A program made the position numbers and the translations under genes. From the NCBI RefSeq assembly GCF_002090075.1, contig NZ_BBRI01000002.1, forward strand, positions 1,054,001-1,118,000: a DNA stretch of 64,000 nucleotides. Direction: 5' to 3'. Position 1 is the stretch's first letter, and each line of letters opens with the position of its first letter. The DNA is from Demequina sp. NBRC 110052 (lineage in GTDB: Bacteria; Actinomycetota; Actinomycetes; Actinomycetales; Demequinaceae). This document shows, one piece after another, positions 19,146 through 29,380 of the stretch. The notes below the pieces were generated by a model, which worked only from the letters and a program-made list of their open reading frames with translations, made no database searches and was not told the DNA's origin.

Positions 19146-19151
19146 GCGCCT

Positions 19152-19157
19152 AGTCTC
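19152..19157 (-). promoter_or_regulatory. Weak -10-like GAGACT of alr
   Basis: GAGACT, 6 bases, then ATG 19145. It keeps the key A2 and T6 of TANNNT. The same hexamer and spacing precede the DedA gene. Confidence 0.3.
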
Positions 19158-19210
19158 GCGCACCCGGCCCGGCCAGTGCACCCAGGCGTGGACTGCGTCG
19201 GGCCGATTCC

Positions 19211-19564
19211 TCAGCTCTCCGCAACCACCACGGCCGACGCGAGCCCCGCGTCGTGCGTGAGCGACAGGTGCACCGACGCGATGCCGAGCGCGGCGGCGCG
19301 CTCTCCCACCGTGCCCCACATCTCGAACACGGGCCTGCCGTTGAGCTCGCGCACCACCTGGCAGTCCTGCCACGACATGCCCGAAGGAGCGCCGAGCGCC
19401 TTCGCGAGCGCCTCCTTCGCCGCCCACCGCGCGGCGAGGGACGCGTGCCCGAGCTCGCGCTCAGCCGGCGTGAACACGCGCTCGAGGAACCCCGGCGAGC
19501 GCTCGAGAGCGAGCTCGAAACGCTCGATCTCCACCACGTCGATGCCGACGCCGACGACGGCCAC
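19211..19564 (-). CDS. acpS: Holo-[acyl-carrier-protein] synthase
   Basis: A 117-residue 4'-phosphopantetheinyl transferase that moves the arm from CoA to apo-ACP. Mg-binding Asp is in [12 protein letters not shown] and Glu in [14 protein letters not shown]. The start is GTG 19564, two bases after the glmS stop, so it is co-transcribed with glmS. Confidence 0.92.
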   Translation of the reverse strand: MAVVGVGIDVVEIERFELALERSPGFLERVFTPAERELGHASLAARWAAKEALAKALGAPSGMSWQDCQVVRELNGRPVFEMWGTVGERAAALGIASVHLSLTHDAGLASAVVVAES

Positions 19565-19566
19565 GG

Positions 19567-21432
19567 CTACTCGACCGTGACCGACTTGGCGAGATTGCGA
19601 GGCTGGTCCACGTCGTAGCCCTTCGCGGAGGCGAGCTCGAGCGCGAAGATCTGCAGCGGCACCGCCGTCAGCAGCGGGCTCATCAGCACGGGCGACTGCG
19701 GCACGTAGACCACGTGCTCGGCGTAGTCGGCCGCCTCCACGTCGCCCTCCTCCGCGATGACGAACGTGCGGGCGCCGCGCGCGCGGACCTCCTGCACATT
19801 CGAGATGACCTTGGAGTGCAACGACTCGCGCCCGCGCGGGCTCGGCAGCACGATGAACACCGGCTGGCCCTCCTCGATCAGCGCGATCGGGCCATGCTTG
19901 AGCTCACCCGCGGCGAAGCCCTCCGCGTGGATGTAGGCGAGCTCCTTGAGCTTGAGCGCACCCTCGAGCGCGACCGGATAGCCGACATGGCGACCCAGGA
20001 ACAGCACCGTACGCTCGTCCGCCATCGTGTGCGCGATCTCTCGCAGCGTGTCCGAGGTGTCGAGAACCCGCTGGATCTTCTCCGGCATCGAGTCGAGCTC
20101 GCTCAGCAGCGCGGCGATCTCGTCGGGGAACTTGTTGCCGCGCAGCTCCGCCAGGTAGATCCCCACGAGGTACGAGGCGGTGATCTGCGCGAGGAACGCC
20201 TTGGTCGACGCCACCGCGATCTCCGGGCCCGCGCGCGTGTAGAGCACCGCGTCGGCCTCACGCGCGATCGTCGAGCCCTGCACGTTGACGACCGCGATCA
20301 CGGGGGCACCCTGCTGCTGCGCATGACGCAGGGCCATGATCGTGTCCATCGTCTCGCCCGACTGGCTGAGCGCCATCACGAGCGTGCGGACGTTGACCAC
20401 CGGGTCGCGGTAGCGGAACTCGTGCGCGAGCTCCACCTCGACGGGGATACGGGTCCAGTGCTCGATCGCGTACTTCGCGACCATGCCTGCGTAGGCGGCC
20501 GTGCCGCATGCGATCACCACGATCTTGTCGATCGAGCGCAGCACTGACTCGTCGATGAGGCCCTCGTCGAGCTTGAGGCGCCCGTGCTCGTCGATGCGTC
20601 CGCGCAGCGTGTCCGCGACGGCGGCCGGCTCGTCGTGGATCTCCTTGTCCATGAACGTGGCGAAGCCGCCCTTCTGGGCCGCCTCCGCATCCCACTCGAT
20701 CGTGAATGGCTCACGCGCCACCGGGTTGCCGGCATAGTCCGTGACCGACACTCCCTCCGGCGTGATCACCACGACCTCGTCCTGCCCCAGCTCGAGCGCC
20801 GTACGCGTGTGCTCGATGAAGGCCACGACGTCGGAGCCGAGGAAGTTCTCGCCCTCGCCCAGCCCCACGACCAGGGGCGAGTTGCGGCGCGCGCCGACCA
20901 CGACGTCGGGCTCCTGCGAGTCGACCGCCAGCAGCGTGAACGCCCCCTCGAGGCGCGCCGCGACGGCGCGCATCGCGTCCGCGAGAGTCGCACCGTTCAG
21001 CACCTCGCGTGCGAGCAGATGGCCCGCGACCTCGGTATCCGTCTCCGACAGGAAGTGCACGCCCTCGGCGCGCAGCTCGGCCCTGAGGGACGAGAAGTTC
21101 TCGATGATGCCGTTGTGGATGATCGCGATGCGGCCATCCGCGGCGAGGTGCGGATGCGCGTTCGCGTCCGTCGGCGCGCCGTGGGTCGCCCAGCGCGTGT
21201 GGCCGATCGCAGCAGTCGCCTCGCCCAGCGGATGCTCCGCAAGTTCCTTGCCCAGATTGACGAGCTTGCCGGCCTTCTTGGCCATGTCCACGTGGGCGCG
21301 GTCCTGCGTCACGACCGCGATCCCCGCCGAGTCGTAGCCGCGGTACTCGAGCCGCGCGAGGCCGCCCATCACGACGCCTTCGGGGCGCGCACTGGGCGCA
21401 CCGGAACCCACATATCCGACGATTCCGCACAT
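19567..21432 (-). CDS. glmS: Glutamine-fructose-6-phosphate aminotransferase (isomerizing)
   Basis: A 621-residue enzyme that makes glucosamine-6-phosphate, the first step to UDP-GlcNAc. MCGIVGYVG starts with the nucleophilic Cys2 exposed after Met removal. The glutaminase half runs to about residue 240 and is followed by two SIS domains and the C-terminal NLAKSVTVE. Start fixed at ATG 21432; TACACT six bases upstream implies a leaderless mRNA, so there is no room for a glmS ribozyme. Works with glmM at 24283-25647. Confidence 0.96.
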   Translation of the reverse strand: MCGIVGYVGSGAPSARPEGVVMGGLARLEYRGYDSAGIAVVTQDRAHVDMAKKAGKLVNLGKELAEHPLGEATAAIGHTRWATHGAPTDANAHPHLAADGRIAIIHNGIIENFSSLRAELRAEGVHFLSETDTEVAGHLLAREVLNGATLADAMRAVAARLEGAFTLLAVDSQEPDVVVGARRNSPLVVGLGEGENFLGSDVVAFIEHTRTALELGQDEVVVITPEGVSVTDYAGNPVAREPFTIEWDAEAAQKGGFATFMDKEIHDEPAAVADTLRGRIDEHGRLKLDEGLIDESVLRSIDKIVVIACGTAAYAGMVAKYAIEHWTRIPVEVELAHEFRYRDPVVNVRTLVMALSQSGETMDTIMALRHAQQQGAPVIAVVNVQGSTIAREADAVLYTRAGPEIAVASTKAFLAQITASYLVGIYLAELRGNKFPDEIAALLSELDSMPEKIQRVLDTSDTLREIAHTMADERTVLFLGRHVGYPVALEGALKLKELAYIHAEGFAAGELKHGPIALIEEGQPVFIVLPSPRGRESLHSKVISNVQEVRARGARTFVIAEEGDVEAADYAEHVVYVPQSPVLMSPLLTAVPLQIFALELASAKGYDVDQPRNLAKSVTVE

Positions 21433-21438
21433 GCGGTC

Positions 21439-21444
21439 AGTGTA
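21439..21444 (-). promoter_or_regulatory. -10 box TACACT of glmS, leaderless start
   Basis: TACACT, then GACCGC, then ATG 21432. No ribosome site. Confidence 0.5.
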
Positions 21445-21496
21445 GGCGGCGCCACGGATGCGCCCGTCAGGGGCGCGCAGAATCGTGGGGCAGCGC

Positions 21497-21544
21497 GCCC
21501 GACGCTGGGGCGAGGCTGCCTCCGAGGTCACCACAGCGTCGGGC
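21497..21544. promoter_or_regulatory. 11-bp inverted repeat between glmS and coaA
   Basis: GCCCGACGCTG (21497-21507) and its exact complement (21534-21544), 26 bases apart, centred in the divergent promoter region. It could be a two-site operator or a cruciform. The arm contains the 9-mer found in several other intergenic regions of the window. Confidence 0.45.
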
Positions 21545-21560
21545 AGTTCCCGCCATGCGC

Positions 21561-21566
21561 CAGAAT
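21561..21566 (+). promoter_or_regulatory. Possible -10 box CAGAAT of coaA
   Basis: CAGAAT, then GGACGC, then GTG 21573. The spacing matches the other leaderless genes and argues for the GTG over the ATG at 21555. Confidence 0.35.
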
Positions 21567-21572
21567 GGACGC

Positions 21573-22526
21573 GTGGCCCCGATCGACGCGTCCGCGCGCT
21601 CCCCCTACGTGACCCTCACACGCGCCGAATGGGCAGAGCTGGCTGATTCCACGCCCCTGCCGCTGACAGAGCAGGACATCCAGCGCGTGCGCGGCGTCGC
21701 AGACCCGATCTCGCTCGAGGAGGTCGACCAGGTCTACCGACCGCTGTCACGACTGCTCGACCTGCACTCGGAGTCCACCGGCTACCTTCACCGTGAGACG
21801 AGCGAGTTCCTCGGCGAGCGCGCGAGCCGCACGCCGTTCGTCATCGGCATCGCCGGCTCCGTGGCCGTCGGCAAGTCCACCACCGCCCGCGTGCTGCGCG
21901 AGCTCATGGCCCGCTGGCCGGGCTCGCCGCGCGTCGAGCTCGTCACCACCGACGGCTTCCTGCTGCCCAACGCCGAGCTCGAGGCGCGCGGGCTCATGAC
22001 CCGCAAGGGCTTCCCCGAGTCCTACGACCGGCGCGCGCTGCGGCGCTTCGTCGCGGACGTGAAATCGGGGCTCCCCGAGGTGACCGCGCCGGTGTACTCG
22101 CACATCACGTACGACATCGTCCCCGACGAGCACGTCGTCGTGCGGCGACCCGACATCCTCATCGTCGAGGGCCTCAACGTCCTCGCCCCTCCCGTGCTGC
22201 GCGAGCCCGGCACGCCCGCCTTCGCGCTGTCCGACTACTTCGACGTCTCGATCTATGTGGACGCCCAGCCCGAGGACGTGCGCCGCTGGTACATCGACCG
22301 GTTCCTCACGCTCCGCACCACCGCGTTCTCGCGGCCCGACTCGTACTTCCGCCACTACGCCGAGCTGACGGATGAGCAGGCCGTCGCGCGCGCGTCACAG
22401 ATCTGGGACACGATCAACGCGCCGAACCTCGCGCGCAACATCGCACCCACGCGCTCGCGCGCCACGATCATCCTCACCAAGGGCGCCGACCACGCGATCG
22501 AGTCAGTTCGCCTGCGCAAGCTGTAG
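21573..22526 (+). CDS. coaA: Type I pantothenate kinase
   Basis: A 317-residue kinase catalysing the first step of CoA synthesis. Walker A is [17 protein letters not shown], then [13 protein letters not shown] and the family tail [26 protein letters not shown]. The start is uncertain: ATG 21555 would add MRQNGR, but GTG 21573 has a -10-like box at leaderless distance. The CoA product feeds AcpS, encoded nearby. Confidence 0.93.
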   Translation: MAPIDASARSPYVTLTRAEWAELADSTPLPLTEQDIQRVRGVADPISLEEVDQVYRPLSRLLDLHSESTGYLHRETSEFLGERASRTPFVIGIAGSVAVGKSTTARVLRELMARWPGSPRVELVTTDGFLLPNAELEARGLMTRKGFPESYDRRALRRFVADVKSGLPEVTAPVYSHITYDIVPDEHVVVRRPDILIVEGLNVLAPPVLREPGTPAFALSDYFDVSIYVDAQPEDVRRWYIDRFLTLRTTAFSRPDSYFRHYAELTDEQAVARASQIWDTINAPNLARNIAPTRSRATIILTKGADHAIESVRLRKL

Positions 22527-22562
22527 GCGACGCGCGCCACGTCGCCGCAGCGTGCGCATCCG

Positions 22563-23447
22563 CTACGCGGGCTTGCGCGCCACGAGCGTGAACGTGCACG
22601 GCACGCGGTCGGCCTCGTCGCCGGGCCACTCGTACTCGCCGTCGGCCCGCTGGATCATGCGAGGCGCGAACTGCCATGGAAGGGTCCGCCCCTCGTGCAT
22701 CGCCTCGAGCGTGAGGCCCGCCTCGAGCAGCACCGTCACCACCTCGGACAGCGAATGCGGATAGTCGTAGGTCCGGGTGGCCTGGACAGTCCCCTCACCC
22801 ACATAAGTGCTGGCGTCGTCCCACTGCATCGGACGTCCATCGCCGAAGTACCGGAACGCCACAGTGAGGTCGTCACGCCGCTCGTCCAACGTGAACAGCA
22901 TGGGGTGGCTGTCCCGGATGTAGAACACGCCTCCCGGCTTGAGGAGCGCCGCGATCTGACGGGCCCACGTGCCGAGGTCTCTCAGCCACGTGATCGTCCC
23001 GATGCTCGTGTACACCACGTCGAAGCACGACTCGGGCCCCAGCTCCGCATCGACGGCAGCGCGGGAGTCGAGCACGTCGGTCTCGATCCAGCGCGCGTCG
23101 ATCCCCAGGGTCTCCGCCAGGCTCGCGGCGGCGCGCAGCGCAGCCGGCGAGAAGTCCACGCCCGTCACCCGCGCACCCGCTCGCGCCAGCGACACCGTGT
23201 CAGTGCCGATGTGGCACTGCAGGTGACACAGCTCGAGACCGGCGAGCGACGCGTCGGGAAGGTGAGGCAGGAGGTACGGCAGATCGTCCCGCACCACGGT
23301 CGAGACGTGCGCAGGGTCCTCGGCGAACGCCTCGATGCCGTACCCCTCGACGTGTAGCGGCACGCGCTCCTCCCAGTTCGCGAGGTTGGCCGCGCGGGCC
23401 TCCTCCCAGCCCACGTCCACGCCGTCGACGCCACTCGCCTCGCTCAT
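22563..23447 (-). CDS. Class I SAM-dependent methyltransferase
   Basis: A 294-residue methyltransferase. The SAM site is degenerate at motif I (LELCHLQCHIGTDTVSLARAGARVTGVDFS), a form seen in a common actinobacterial/Bacillus family of unknown substrate, with FDVVYTSIGTITWL after it. The ATG overlaps the stop of the DedA gene (23444-23447), so the two are coupled. A link to membrane-lipid or small-molecule modification would be inference. Confidence 0.8.
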   Translation of the reverse strand: MSEASGVDGVDVGWEEARAANLANWEERVPLHVEGYGIEAFAEDPAHVSTVVRDDLPYLLPHLPDASLAGLELCHLQCHIGTDTVSLARAGARVTGVDFSPAALRAAASLAETLGIDARWIETDVLDSRAAVDAELGPESCFDVVYTSIGTITWLRDLGTWARQIAALLKPGGVFYIRDSHPMLFTLDERRDDLTVAFRYFGDGRPMQWDDASTYVGEGTVQATRTYDYPHSLSEVVTVLLEAGLTLEAMHEGRTLPWQFAPRMIQRADGEYEWPGDEADRVPCTFTLVARKPA

Positions 23448-24211
23448 CGCTCGCCCTCGTCCTCGTCCTCGCGGCGCGCTTCCCTGCGCTCGTCGCGCCG
23501 CTCGCGCAGCGTCGGGCGGATCTCGATCTGCCCCGTCTCGATGCGTTCCTCGATGTCGCCCGCGAGGTCGGGGAGCTCGGGAGATCCGAACCCGAGCAGG
23601 CTCAGGATCTTGTCGACGAAGAAGCCGAGCACCGTGCCCGCGACGACGCCGACCACGATAGACACCAGCAGGTTGTCCTCGGGGAAGATCGAGCCCGCGA
23701 TCGTGCCCAACGCGATGCCCCATCCGGCCCAGATCGACACCGCGACGGCATCCACGCCCATGAAGCGCCTATGCGGATAACGCAGCGCGCCCGCGGTGAG
23801 GTTCACCGCGACGCGTCCCATCGGAATGAATCGTGCCGCGATGATGAACGTCGTGCCGCGACGCTCGAGCTGGTGCTCCGCCCAGTCGAGCGCGGCACGC
23901 GCCTTGGGACGGGTGAACAGCCCCCAGTTGCGCACGTCGAAGCGAGAGCCGATCAGATACGCGATCTGGTCCCCGCACCACGCTCCCGTCGCACCTGCGA
24001 GGAAGATCAGGATGAGGATCGGACTGCCGGTCTGCACCGACGCCGTCGACGTCGCGATGATGATCGACTCCGACGGCACCACGGGGAAGATCGCATCGAT
24101 CAGCGACATCAGGAACGTCAGGGGATAGATCCACAGCGATTCCGAGAACGCGAGGATCGCGTCGTTGAGGCGCGAGCCGAGATGCAGGATCCAGTCGAGA
24201 ACGTCGTTCAC
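23444..24211 (-). CDS. DedA-family membrane protein
   Basis: A 255-residue SNARE-associated/DedA protein with about five hydrophobic segments. It carries the family signature FPVVPSESIII, ATGAWCGDQIAYLIGSRF and RFIPMGRVAVNLTAGALRY. DedA proteins act as lipid-carrier flippases, for example for undecaprenyl phosphate. The tail (from about 215) is highly charged Arg/Glu/Asp. It starts at GTG 24211 with GAGACT 6 bases upstream. Confidence 0.87.
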   Translation of the reverse strand: MNDVLDWILHLGSRLNDAILAFSESLWIYPLTFLMSLIDAIFPVVPSESIIIATSTASVQTGSPILILIFLAGATGAWCGDQIAYLIGSRFDVRNWGLFTRPKARAALDWAEHQLERRGTTFIIAARFIPMGRVAVNLTAGALRYPHRRFMGVDAVAVSIWAGWGIALGTIAGSIFPEDNLLVSIVVGVVAGTVLGFFVDKILSLLGFGSPELPDLAGDIEERIETGQIEIRPTLRERRDERREARREDEDEGER

Positions 24212-24217
24212 GCGGTC

Positions 24218-24223
24218 AGTCTC
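24218..24223 (-). promoter_or_regulatory. -10-like GAGACT of the DedA gene
   Basis: GAGACT, then GACCGC, then GTG 24211; the GACCGC spacer is identical to that before glmS. Probable leaderless start. Confidence 0.35.
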
Positions 24224-24282
24224 TCAGGCCAGGCGTGGGCGCGCGATGGGGACATCCCCTGATATTGCCGCCAGTCGAGTCC

Positions 24283-25647
24283 CTACGTCAGGGCGAGACG
24301 GTCGGCCACGACCGCTGCGAGCGCATCCGCGTGCCGCTGGGCGTCCGCCGACGTGGAAGCCTCGACCATGACCCGTACGAGCGGCTCGGTGCCCGAGGGA
24401 CGCAGCAGCACGCGCCCCGCATCGCCCAGCTCGCGCCGCGCGTGCGCGACCGCCTCCGCGAGCGCGGCGTCGGTGTGCACGCGGCTGCGATCCACGCCCG
24501 CGACGTTCACCAGCACCTGCGGGAGCGTCTCGATCGTGGCGCACTGGTCGTGGAGCGGACCCCCGCTCGCCACCAGCGCGCCGAGCATGAGCGCCGTGAG
24601 CACACCGTCACCGGTAGTGGCGTGCTCCGACAGGATGATGTGGCCCGACTGCTCACCGCCGAGCACGTAGCCGTTCTCCCGCATCGCTTCAAGGACGTAG
24701 CGGTCACCGACCGCGGTCTCGACGATCTCGATGCCGGCGGCGCGCATCGCATGGTGCAGTCCGAGGTTGCTCATCACGGTCGCGACGAGCGTGTCGCGGT
24801 ACAGCGTGCCCGCGCGCTTCATCGCGATCGCGACGAGGCCCATGATGCGGTCGCCGTCCACGATCGCGCCGGTGTGATCCACCGCGAGGCAGCGGTCCGC
24901 GTCGCCGTCGAACGCGACGCCCATGTGGGCGCCGTGTGCCACCACTGCTTCGCGCAGGGGCGTCAGGTGGGTCGACCCGACCCCGTCGTTGATGTTGATG
25001 CCGTCAGGCTCCGCGTGGATCACGACCACCTCGGCGCCAGCGCGGCGCAGCGCCTCGGGTCCGACCGCGCTCGCCGCGCCGTGGGCACAGTCGACGACCA
25101 GTCGCACGCCCGCGAGCGGCGACTCGGAGCCGGCGAAGCCGCGCACCGCGTCCACCACGTGGTCCACGTACTGCGAGGCCAGGCCCTCGGCTCCGACGAT
25201 CCGCCCGACCTCGGCACCCGTCGGCCGCTGCCACTCCTCGCCCAGCCGCGCCTCGATCGCCTCCTCGACCGCGTCGTCGAGCTTGTGGCCCCCGCGCGCG
25301 AAGAACTTGATGCCGTTGTCAGGCATGGCGTTGTGGGAGGCGGACACGACGACGCCCAGGTCCGCCTCGGTGGAGGCGGTGAGGTACGCGACCGCGGGGG
25401 TGGGCAGCACGCCCACGGACAGCACGTCGATGCCCGCAGATGCAAGACCGGCCGCGACCGCCGCGCTCAGGAACTCTCCTGAGACGCGGGGGTCGCGGCC
25501 GATGACGGCACGCGGACGGTGACCGGCGAGCTCGCCCCGCTCGGCCAGGACGTGGGCAGCGGCGACCGAGAGGTCGACCGCCAGCTCCGCCGTGAGGTCG
25601 CGGTTGGCAAGGCCCCGGACACCGTCCGTGCCGAAGAGTCGCGCCAT
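24283..25647 (-). CDS. glmM: Phosphoglucosamine mutase
   Basis: A 454-residue alpha-D-phosphohexomutase that converts glucosamine-6-P to glucosamine-1-P. It starts [14 protein letters not shown]; the phosphoserine is in [13 protein letters not shown] (about residue 102), the Mg loop is DGDADRC and the sugar loop GGEQSGHI; the C-terminal phosphate loop is [15 protein letters not shown] 25647 lies 14 bases after the rpsI stop, so it follows rplM-rpsI in one transcript. Confidence 0.95.
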   Translation of the reverse strand: MARLFGTDGVRGLANRDLTAELAVDLSVAAAHVLAERGELAGHRPRAVIGRDPRVSGEFLSAAVAAGLASAGIDVLSVGVLPTPAVAYLTASTEADLGVVVSASHNAMPDNGIKFFARGGHKLDDAVEEAIEARLGEEWQRPTGAEVGRIVGAEGLASQYVDHVVDAVRGFAGSESPLAGVRLVVDCAHGAASAVGPEALRRAGAEVVVIHAEPDGININDGVGSTHLTPLREAVVAHGAHMGVAFDGDADRCLAVDHTGAIVDGDRIMGLVAIAMKRAGTLYRDTLVATVMSNLGLHHAMRAAGIEIVETAVGDRYVLEAMRENGYVLGGEQSGHIILSEHATTGDGVLTALMLGALVASGGPLHDQCATIETLPQVLVNVAGVDRSRVHTDAALAEAVAHARRELGDAGRVLLRPSGTEPLVRVMVEASTSADAQRHADALAAVVADRLALT

Positions 25648-25661
25648 GCGCGGCTGCGTGC

Positions 25662-26141
25662 TTAGCGCTTCGAGTACTGCGGCGCGCGGCGGGCCTTCTT
25701 GAGACCGGCCTTCTTGCGCTCCACGACGCGGGCGTCGCGGGTCAGGAAGCCAGCCTTCTTGAGGGCGCCACGGTTGGTCTCCGCGTCGATCTCGTTGAGG
25801 GCGCGAGCCACGCCCAGGCGCAGCGCACCGGCCTGGCCCGAGGGGCCACCGCCGTGGATGCGGGCGTGCACATCGAACTTGCCCTCGATGTCCAGCAGCG
25901 CGAACGGGGAGTTCACGAGCTGCTGGTGCACCTTGTTGGGGAAGTAGGTCTCGAGGTCGCGGCCGTTGAGGACCCACTTGCCGGTGCCGGGCACCAGGCG
26001 CACGCGGGCGACGGCCTCCTTGCGGCGGCCGAGGCCGGCGCCGGGGGCGATCTCCGAGGTGCCCTTGCCGCGCTCGGGCGCGGACTCGGACGTGTACTCA
26101 GTGGGGGTCTCGTTGTCGACGTCGGTCGTCACATCTGCCAT
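25662..26141 (-). CDS. rpsI: Ribosomal protein S9 (uS9)
   Basis: 159 residues. The S9 core begins near [15 protein letters not shown] (about residue 38) and ends with the conserved RRAPQYSKR that reaches the P-site tRNA. The first ~35 residues are an acidic extension common in actinobacteria. Co-transcribed with rplM, whose stop is 20 bases upstream. Confidence 0.96.
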   Translation of the reverse strand: MADVTTDVDNETPTEYTSESAPERGKGTSEIAPGAGLGRRKEAVARVRLVPGTGKWVLNGRDLETYFPNKVHQQLVNSPFALLDIEGKFDVHARIHGGGPSGQAGALRLGVARALNEIDAETNRGALKKAGFLTRDARVVERKKAGLKKARRAPQYSKR

Positions 26142-26161
26142 GTCTGTTCGTTCCTTCAGGA

Positions 26162-26605
26162 CTACTGCGCGACCTGCGCGATGGTGAACGGCTTGGGCTG
26201 CTGCGCGGCGTGCGGGTGCTCGGCGCCCGCGTACACCTTCAGCTTGGTGAGCTGGGCGCGGCCCAGCTTGTTGTGGGGCAGCATGCCCTTGACGGCGTTC
26301 TCGATCACGCGCTCGGGCTGCGACTCGAGGAGCTCGCCGATCGGCTTGGTCTTGAGGCCGCCCGGGAAGCCCGAGTGGCGGTAGACCATCTTGTCGGTGA
26401 GCTTGGTGCCGGTGAGGGCGATCTTGTCCGCGTTGATCACGATGACGAAGTCGCCGGAGTCGACGTGGGGGGCGAAGGTCGCCTTGTGCTTGCCGCGGAG
26501 CAGCTGGGCAGCCTGGGAGGCAAGACGACCGAGAACCACGTCCGTCGCGTCGATGACGTACCAGTCCTTGGTGACGTCACCCGCCTTGGGAGAATACGTA
26601 CGCAC
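26162..26605 (-). CDS. rplM: Ribosomal protein L13 (uL13)
   Basis: 147 residues with [27 protein letters not shown] and the signature [14 protein letters not shown]. It starts at GTG 26605 with a weak AAGG site. First gene of rplM-rpsI-glmM, from the promoter at 26725-26754. Confidence 0.96.
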   Translation of the reverse strand: MRTYSPKAGDVTKDWYVIDATDVVLGRLASQAAQLLRGKHKATFAPHVDSGDFVIVINADKIALTGTKLTDKMVYRHSGFPGGLKTKPIGELLESQPERVIENAVKGMLPHNKLGRAQLTKLKVYAGAEHPHAAQQPKPFTIAQVAQ

Positions 26606-26634
26606 TGTGAAGCCTTAACTTTCTGAGTTCTGGG

Positions 26635-26672
26635 CGCGGACCAGGGGTCCGCAAGGGTTCGGTCGGCGAACC
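26635..26672 (-). promoter_or_regulatory. Hairpins in the rplM leader
   Basis: Two small stems lie in the ~110-base leader: GCGGACC/GGTCCGC (26636-26652) and GGTTCG/CGAACC (26656-26672). They could be an autoregulatory target of L13 or S9, but no known motif is recognised. Confidence 0.35.
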
Positions 26673-26724
26673 TGCGAAAGGCGAGTGGGAGGCACCGTCC
26701 ACTGGGAGCGCACAACGACGTCCG

Positions 26725-26754
26725 AGTTTACCGGCGTGTCGGTGCCCTGGTCAA
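26725..26754 (-). promoter_or_regulatory. rplM promoter
   Basis: TTGACC, 18-base spacer, TAAACT, read leftward. It lies just beyond the truA stop and drives rplM-rpsI-glmM. Confidence 0.75.
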
Positions 26755-26776
26755 ACCGTGAGGCGTGGCAGGGGCC

Positions 26777-27673
26777 TCACGCAAGGTCCTCCGCGCTGCG
26801 CCTGTCACGGGTGAGGCGCGCGCGCGCCGCGAGCTCCGCGTCGGGCGGGTACACCACCTGCTCGAGCGTGAGGCCATGCGCGGGCGCCACGGCGATCGCC
26901 TGGGACCGCTCGGGATGCGCGGCGACCTCGCCGAGCCAGCCCAGATCCCGACGCCCTTCGCCCACCGCAAGGACGGCACCTACCAGGCCCCTCACCATCG
27001 AGTGGCAGAACGCGTCGGCGCGCACCGTCGCGACCGCGAGACCCGCGTCGGGCCCCTCCACTGGACGCGCCCACGAGAACTCGACGAGCTCCCTGATCGT
27101 GGTAGCCCCCTCGCGCGCCTTGCAGAACGCTGCGAAGTCGCGCAGCCCCGTGAGCGTCGCCGCCGCCGCGTCCAACGCCTCGACATCCAGCGACGCGCGG
27201 TGGTCCACGACATGGTGCCGACGCAGCGGGTCCCTCAGCGCGGGGTCGTCGCACAGCCGGTACGCGTAGCGGCGCTCGAGCGCAGAGAATCGCGCGTCGA
27301 AGCCCTCGGCAGCGACCTCGACCGAGCGCACCGCGACATCGGCGGGGAGCACGCCGGTGAGCCGCACGCGCAGCGCCTCGGACGCCGTCCTCTCGGAGCG
27401 CCCCGGCAGTCTGTCCCACGCGGAACGGGGCACGTCGACGTGCGCGACCTGACCCCTCGCGTGCACCCCTGCGTCCGTGCGTCCGGCGACGGTGACGCGC
27501 AGACCCGGGGCGGGCGTGCCGTCGGGCATGCGCACTACCCGCGCGAGCGCACTCTCGAGCTCCTCCTGCACCGTGCGCAGTCCCGGCTGGGAGGCCCAGC
27601 CGTGGAAGGCCGTGCCGTCGTACGCGAAAGCGAGACGGGCCCGCACGACGTCACTGCTAAGCAGCTCGGTCAT
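26777..27673 (-). CDS. truA: tRNA pseudouridine(38-40) synthase TruA
   Basis: A 298-residue pseudouridine synthase. AFAYDGTAFHGWASQPGLRTVQ is the family start, the catalytic Asp is in VAGRTDAGVHARGQ, and FCHSMVRGLVGAVLAVGEGRR closes the active site. It follows rplQ by 44 bases, the usual end of the alpha operon. Confidence 0.93.
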   Translation of the reverse strand: MTELLSSDVVRARLAFAYDGTAFHGWASQPGLRTVQEELESALARVVRMPDGTPAPGLRVTVAGRTDAGVHARGQVAHVDVPRSAWDRLPGRSERTASEALRVRLTGVLPADVAVRSVEVAAEGFDARFSALERRYAYRLCDDPALRDPLRRHHVVDHRASLDVEALDAAAATLTGLRDFAAFCKAREGATTIRELVEFSWARPVEGPDAGLAVATVRADAFCHSMVRGLVGAVLAVGEGRRDLGWLGEVAAHPERSQAIAVAPAHGLTLEQVVYPPDAELAARARLTRDRRSAEDLA

Positions 27674-27717
27674 GCGGGCCCGTCCCGGTGTCGTGCGAGC
27701 CGTGGCTCGCCGCTGAC

Positions 27718-28236
27718 TTACTTGTCGTCGCCCTCGGCGGGAGCGTCGGCCTCGGTCGCCTCAGCGGCCTCGGTCTCGACGGTCTCCTCGGCGGGAGCCT
27801 CCTCGACCTTCTCCGCCTTCGGAGCAGCCTTCTTGGTGGCCTTCTCGGCCTCCTTGGAGACGGCCTTCTTGGCCGGCGTGCCGAACTCGACGAGCTCGAT
27901 CACGGCCATCGGAGCGTTGTCGCCCTTGCGGGTGCCGACCTTGGTGATGCGGGTGTAGCCGCCCTCGCGCTCCGCGAAGCCCGGGCCGATCTCGGTGAAC
28001 AGGGTGTGCACGACGCCCTTGTCCGAGATGATGCCGAGCACGCGACGGCGCGACGCGAGGTCGCCACGCTTCGCGAACGTGATGAGACGCTCGGCGTAGG
28101 GACGCAGGCGCTTGGCCTTCGTGACGGTAGTGGTGATGCGGCCGTGCTCGAACAGGCTCTGCGCGAGGTTCGCCAGCATCTGACGCTCGTGGGCAGGGCC
28201 GCCGCCGAGACGGGCTCCCTTGGTGGGGGTAGGCAT
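27718..28236 (-). CDS. rplQ: Ribosomal protein L17 (bL17)
   Basis: 172 residues. The L17 core (about 1-120) has [25 protein letters not shown]. The last ~50 residues are a Lys/Ala/Glu-rich acidic tail absent from E. coli L17 but common in actinobacteria. Encoded directly after rpoA. Confidence 0.95.
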   Translation of the reverse strand: MPTPTKGARLGGGPAHERQMLANLAQSLFEHGRITTTVTKAKRLRPYAERLITFAKRGDLASRRRVLGIISDKGVVHTLFTEIGPGFAEREGGYTRITKVGTRKGDNAPMAVIELVEFGTPAKKAVSKEAEKATKKAAPKAEKVEEAPAEETVETEAAEATEADAPAEGDDK

Positions 28237-28251
28237 GAGTGTGTTCTCCTC

Positions 28252-29244
28252 TTAGTCTTCGCTGCCCGAGAAGTACACGCCGGCGGCAGCGCCACCGTCG
28301 TACTCGATGCCCGAGTCCTTCAGGGAGAAGCCCAGCTCGGCGAGCTTCTCCTTGACCTCGGTGATCGACTTCTGGCCAAAGTTGCGGATGTCCATCAGGT
28401 CCGTCTCGCTGCGCGCGGTCAGCTCACCCACGGTGTGGATGCCCTCGCGCTTGAGGCAGTTGTAGGAGCGCTGAGTGAGGTTCAGCTCCTCGATGGGCTG
28501 GTTGTAGTCCTCCTCGAGCGACTCGTCGGAGTCCGACGGGCCGATCTCGATGCCCTCGGCGTCCTCGTTCAGCGCCTTCGCCAGCGAGAACAGCTCGACC
28601 AGGGTCGAGCCGGCCGAGGCGAGCGCGTCGCGCGGGGAGATGGACGACTTGGTCTCGACGTCGATGATGAGCTCGTCGAAGTCGGTGCGCTGGGCCACAC
28701 GGGTGGCCTCCACCTTGTAGGTGACCTTGAGCACCGGCGAGTAAATCGAGTCCACGGGGATCTGGCCGATCTCCGCGTCGTAGACCTTGTTGAGGGCGGC
28801 GGGCACGTAGCCACGGCCGCGCTCGACGGTCAGCTCGACCTCGAACTTCGCCTTCGAGTTGAGGGTCGCGATGTGGAGGTCCGGGTTGTGGATCTCGACG
28901 CCGGCCGGCGGCGCGATGTCGGCGCCGGTCACGGCGCCCGCGCCCGACTTGCGCAGGTACATCACGACGGGCTCGTCGTGCTCCGAGGAGACGACCAGGT
29001 TCTTGAGGTTGAGGAGGATCTCGGTGACGTCCTCCTTCACCCCCTCGATGGTCGTGAACTCGTGGAGCACGCCCTCGAAGCGCACCGACGTGATGGCCGC
29101 GCCCGGGATGGACGAGAGCAGCGTGCGGCGCAGCGAGTTGCCCAGCGTGTAGCCGAAGCCAGGCTCCAGCGGCTTGAGCGAGAACTGCGAACGGTTCTCC
29201 GAGATGACCTTCTCGGTGAGGGTGGGACGCTGTGCGATGAGCAC
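28252..29244 (-). CDS. rpoA: RNA polymerase alpha subunit
   Basis: 330 residues. The N-terminal assembly domain has [20 protein letters not shown] and the C-terminal domain [23 protein letters not shown] binds UP elements and activators. GTG 29244 ([12 protein letters not shown]) is chosen because AAAGGA precedes it and it matches the family start; the GTG at 29265 has no site. It is separated from rpsK by 136 bases holding a strong hairpin, and rpsD is absent here. Confidence 0.95.
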   Translation of the reverse strand: MLIAQRPTLTEKVISENRSQFSLKPLEPGFGYTLGNSLRRTLLSSIPGAAITSVRFEGVLHEFTTIEGVKEDVTEILLNLKNLVVSSEHDEPVVMYLRKSGAGAVTGADIAPPAGVEIHNPDLHIATLNSKAKFEVELTVERGRGYVPAALNKVYDAEIGQIPVDSIYSPVLKVTYKVEATRVAQRTDFDELIIDVETKSSISPRDALASAGSTLVELFSLAKALNEDAEGIEIGPSDSDESLEEDYNQPIEELNLTQRSYNCLKREGIHTVGELTARSETDLMDIRNFGQKSITEVKEKLAELGFSLKDSGIEYDGGAAAGVYFSGSED

Positions 29245-29340
29245 GGTGGTTTCCTTTCCGAGCACCCGCTATTTGATGCTCGCAAACCTGGGGCCCGTCT
29301 GAGGCGCCAGGGTCAGCGTGTGAAAGTGTGTTCCGACGCG

Positions 29341-29374
29341 GTCGCGGGCCGGGGCACGGAGCCCCGGCCGCGAC
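29341..29374 (-). terminator. Strong hairpin between rpsK and rpoA
   Basis: Arms GTCGCG-G-GCCGGGGC (29341-29355) and GCCCCGGC-CGCGAC (29361-29374), 14 paired bases with one bulge. There is no U-run, so it may be an attenuator or RNase processing site that sets rpoA-rplQ levels apart from the S13/S11 genes, rather than a full terminator. Confidence 0.5.
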
Positions 29375-29380
29375 GCGCGA

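Noticed and set aside
19146-19427. Longer N-terminus for alanine racemase
   Set aside because: Arg/Ala-rich sequence without family similarity, lying antisense to acpS; ATG 19145 fits known racemases.
21433-21554. glmS ribozyme or riboswitch upstream of glmS
   Set aside because: The -10 box is only 6 bases from the start codon, so there is no leader to hold it, and no ribozyme core is recognisable.
29245-29265. GTG 29265 as the rpoA start
   Set aside because: It has no ribosome site and would add seven non-conserved residues; GTG 29244 has AAAGGA at good distance and gives the conserved LIAQRPTL start.
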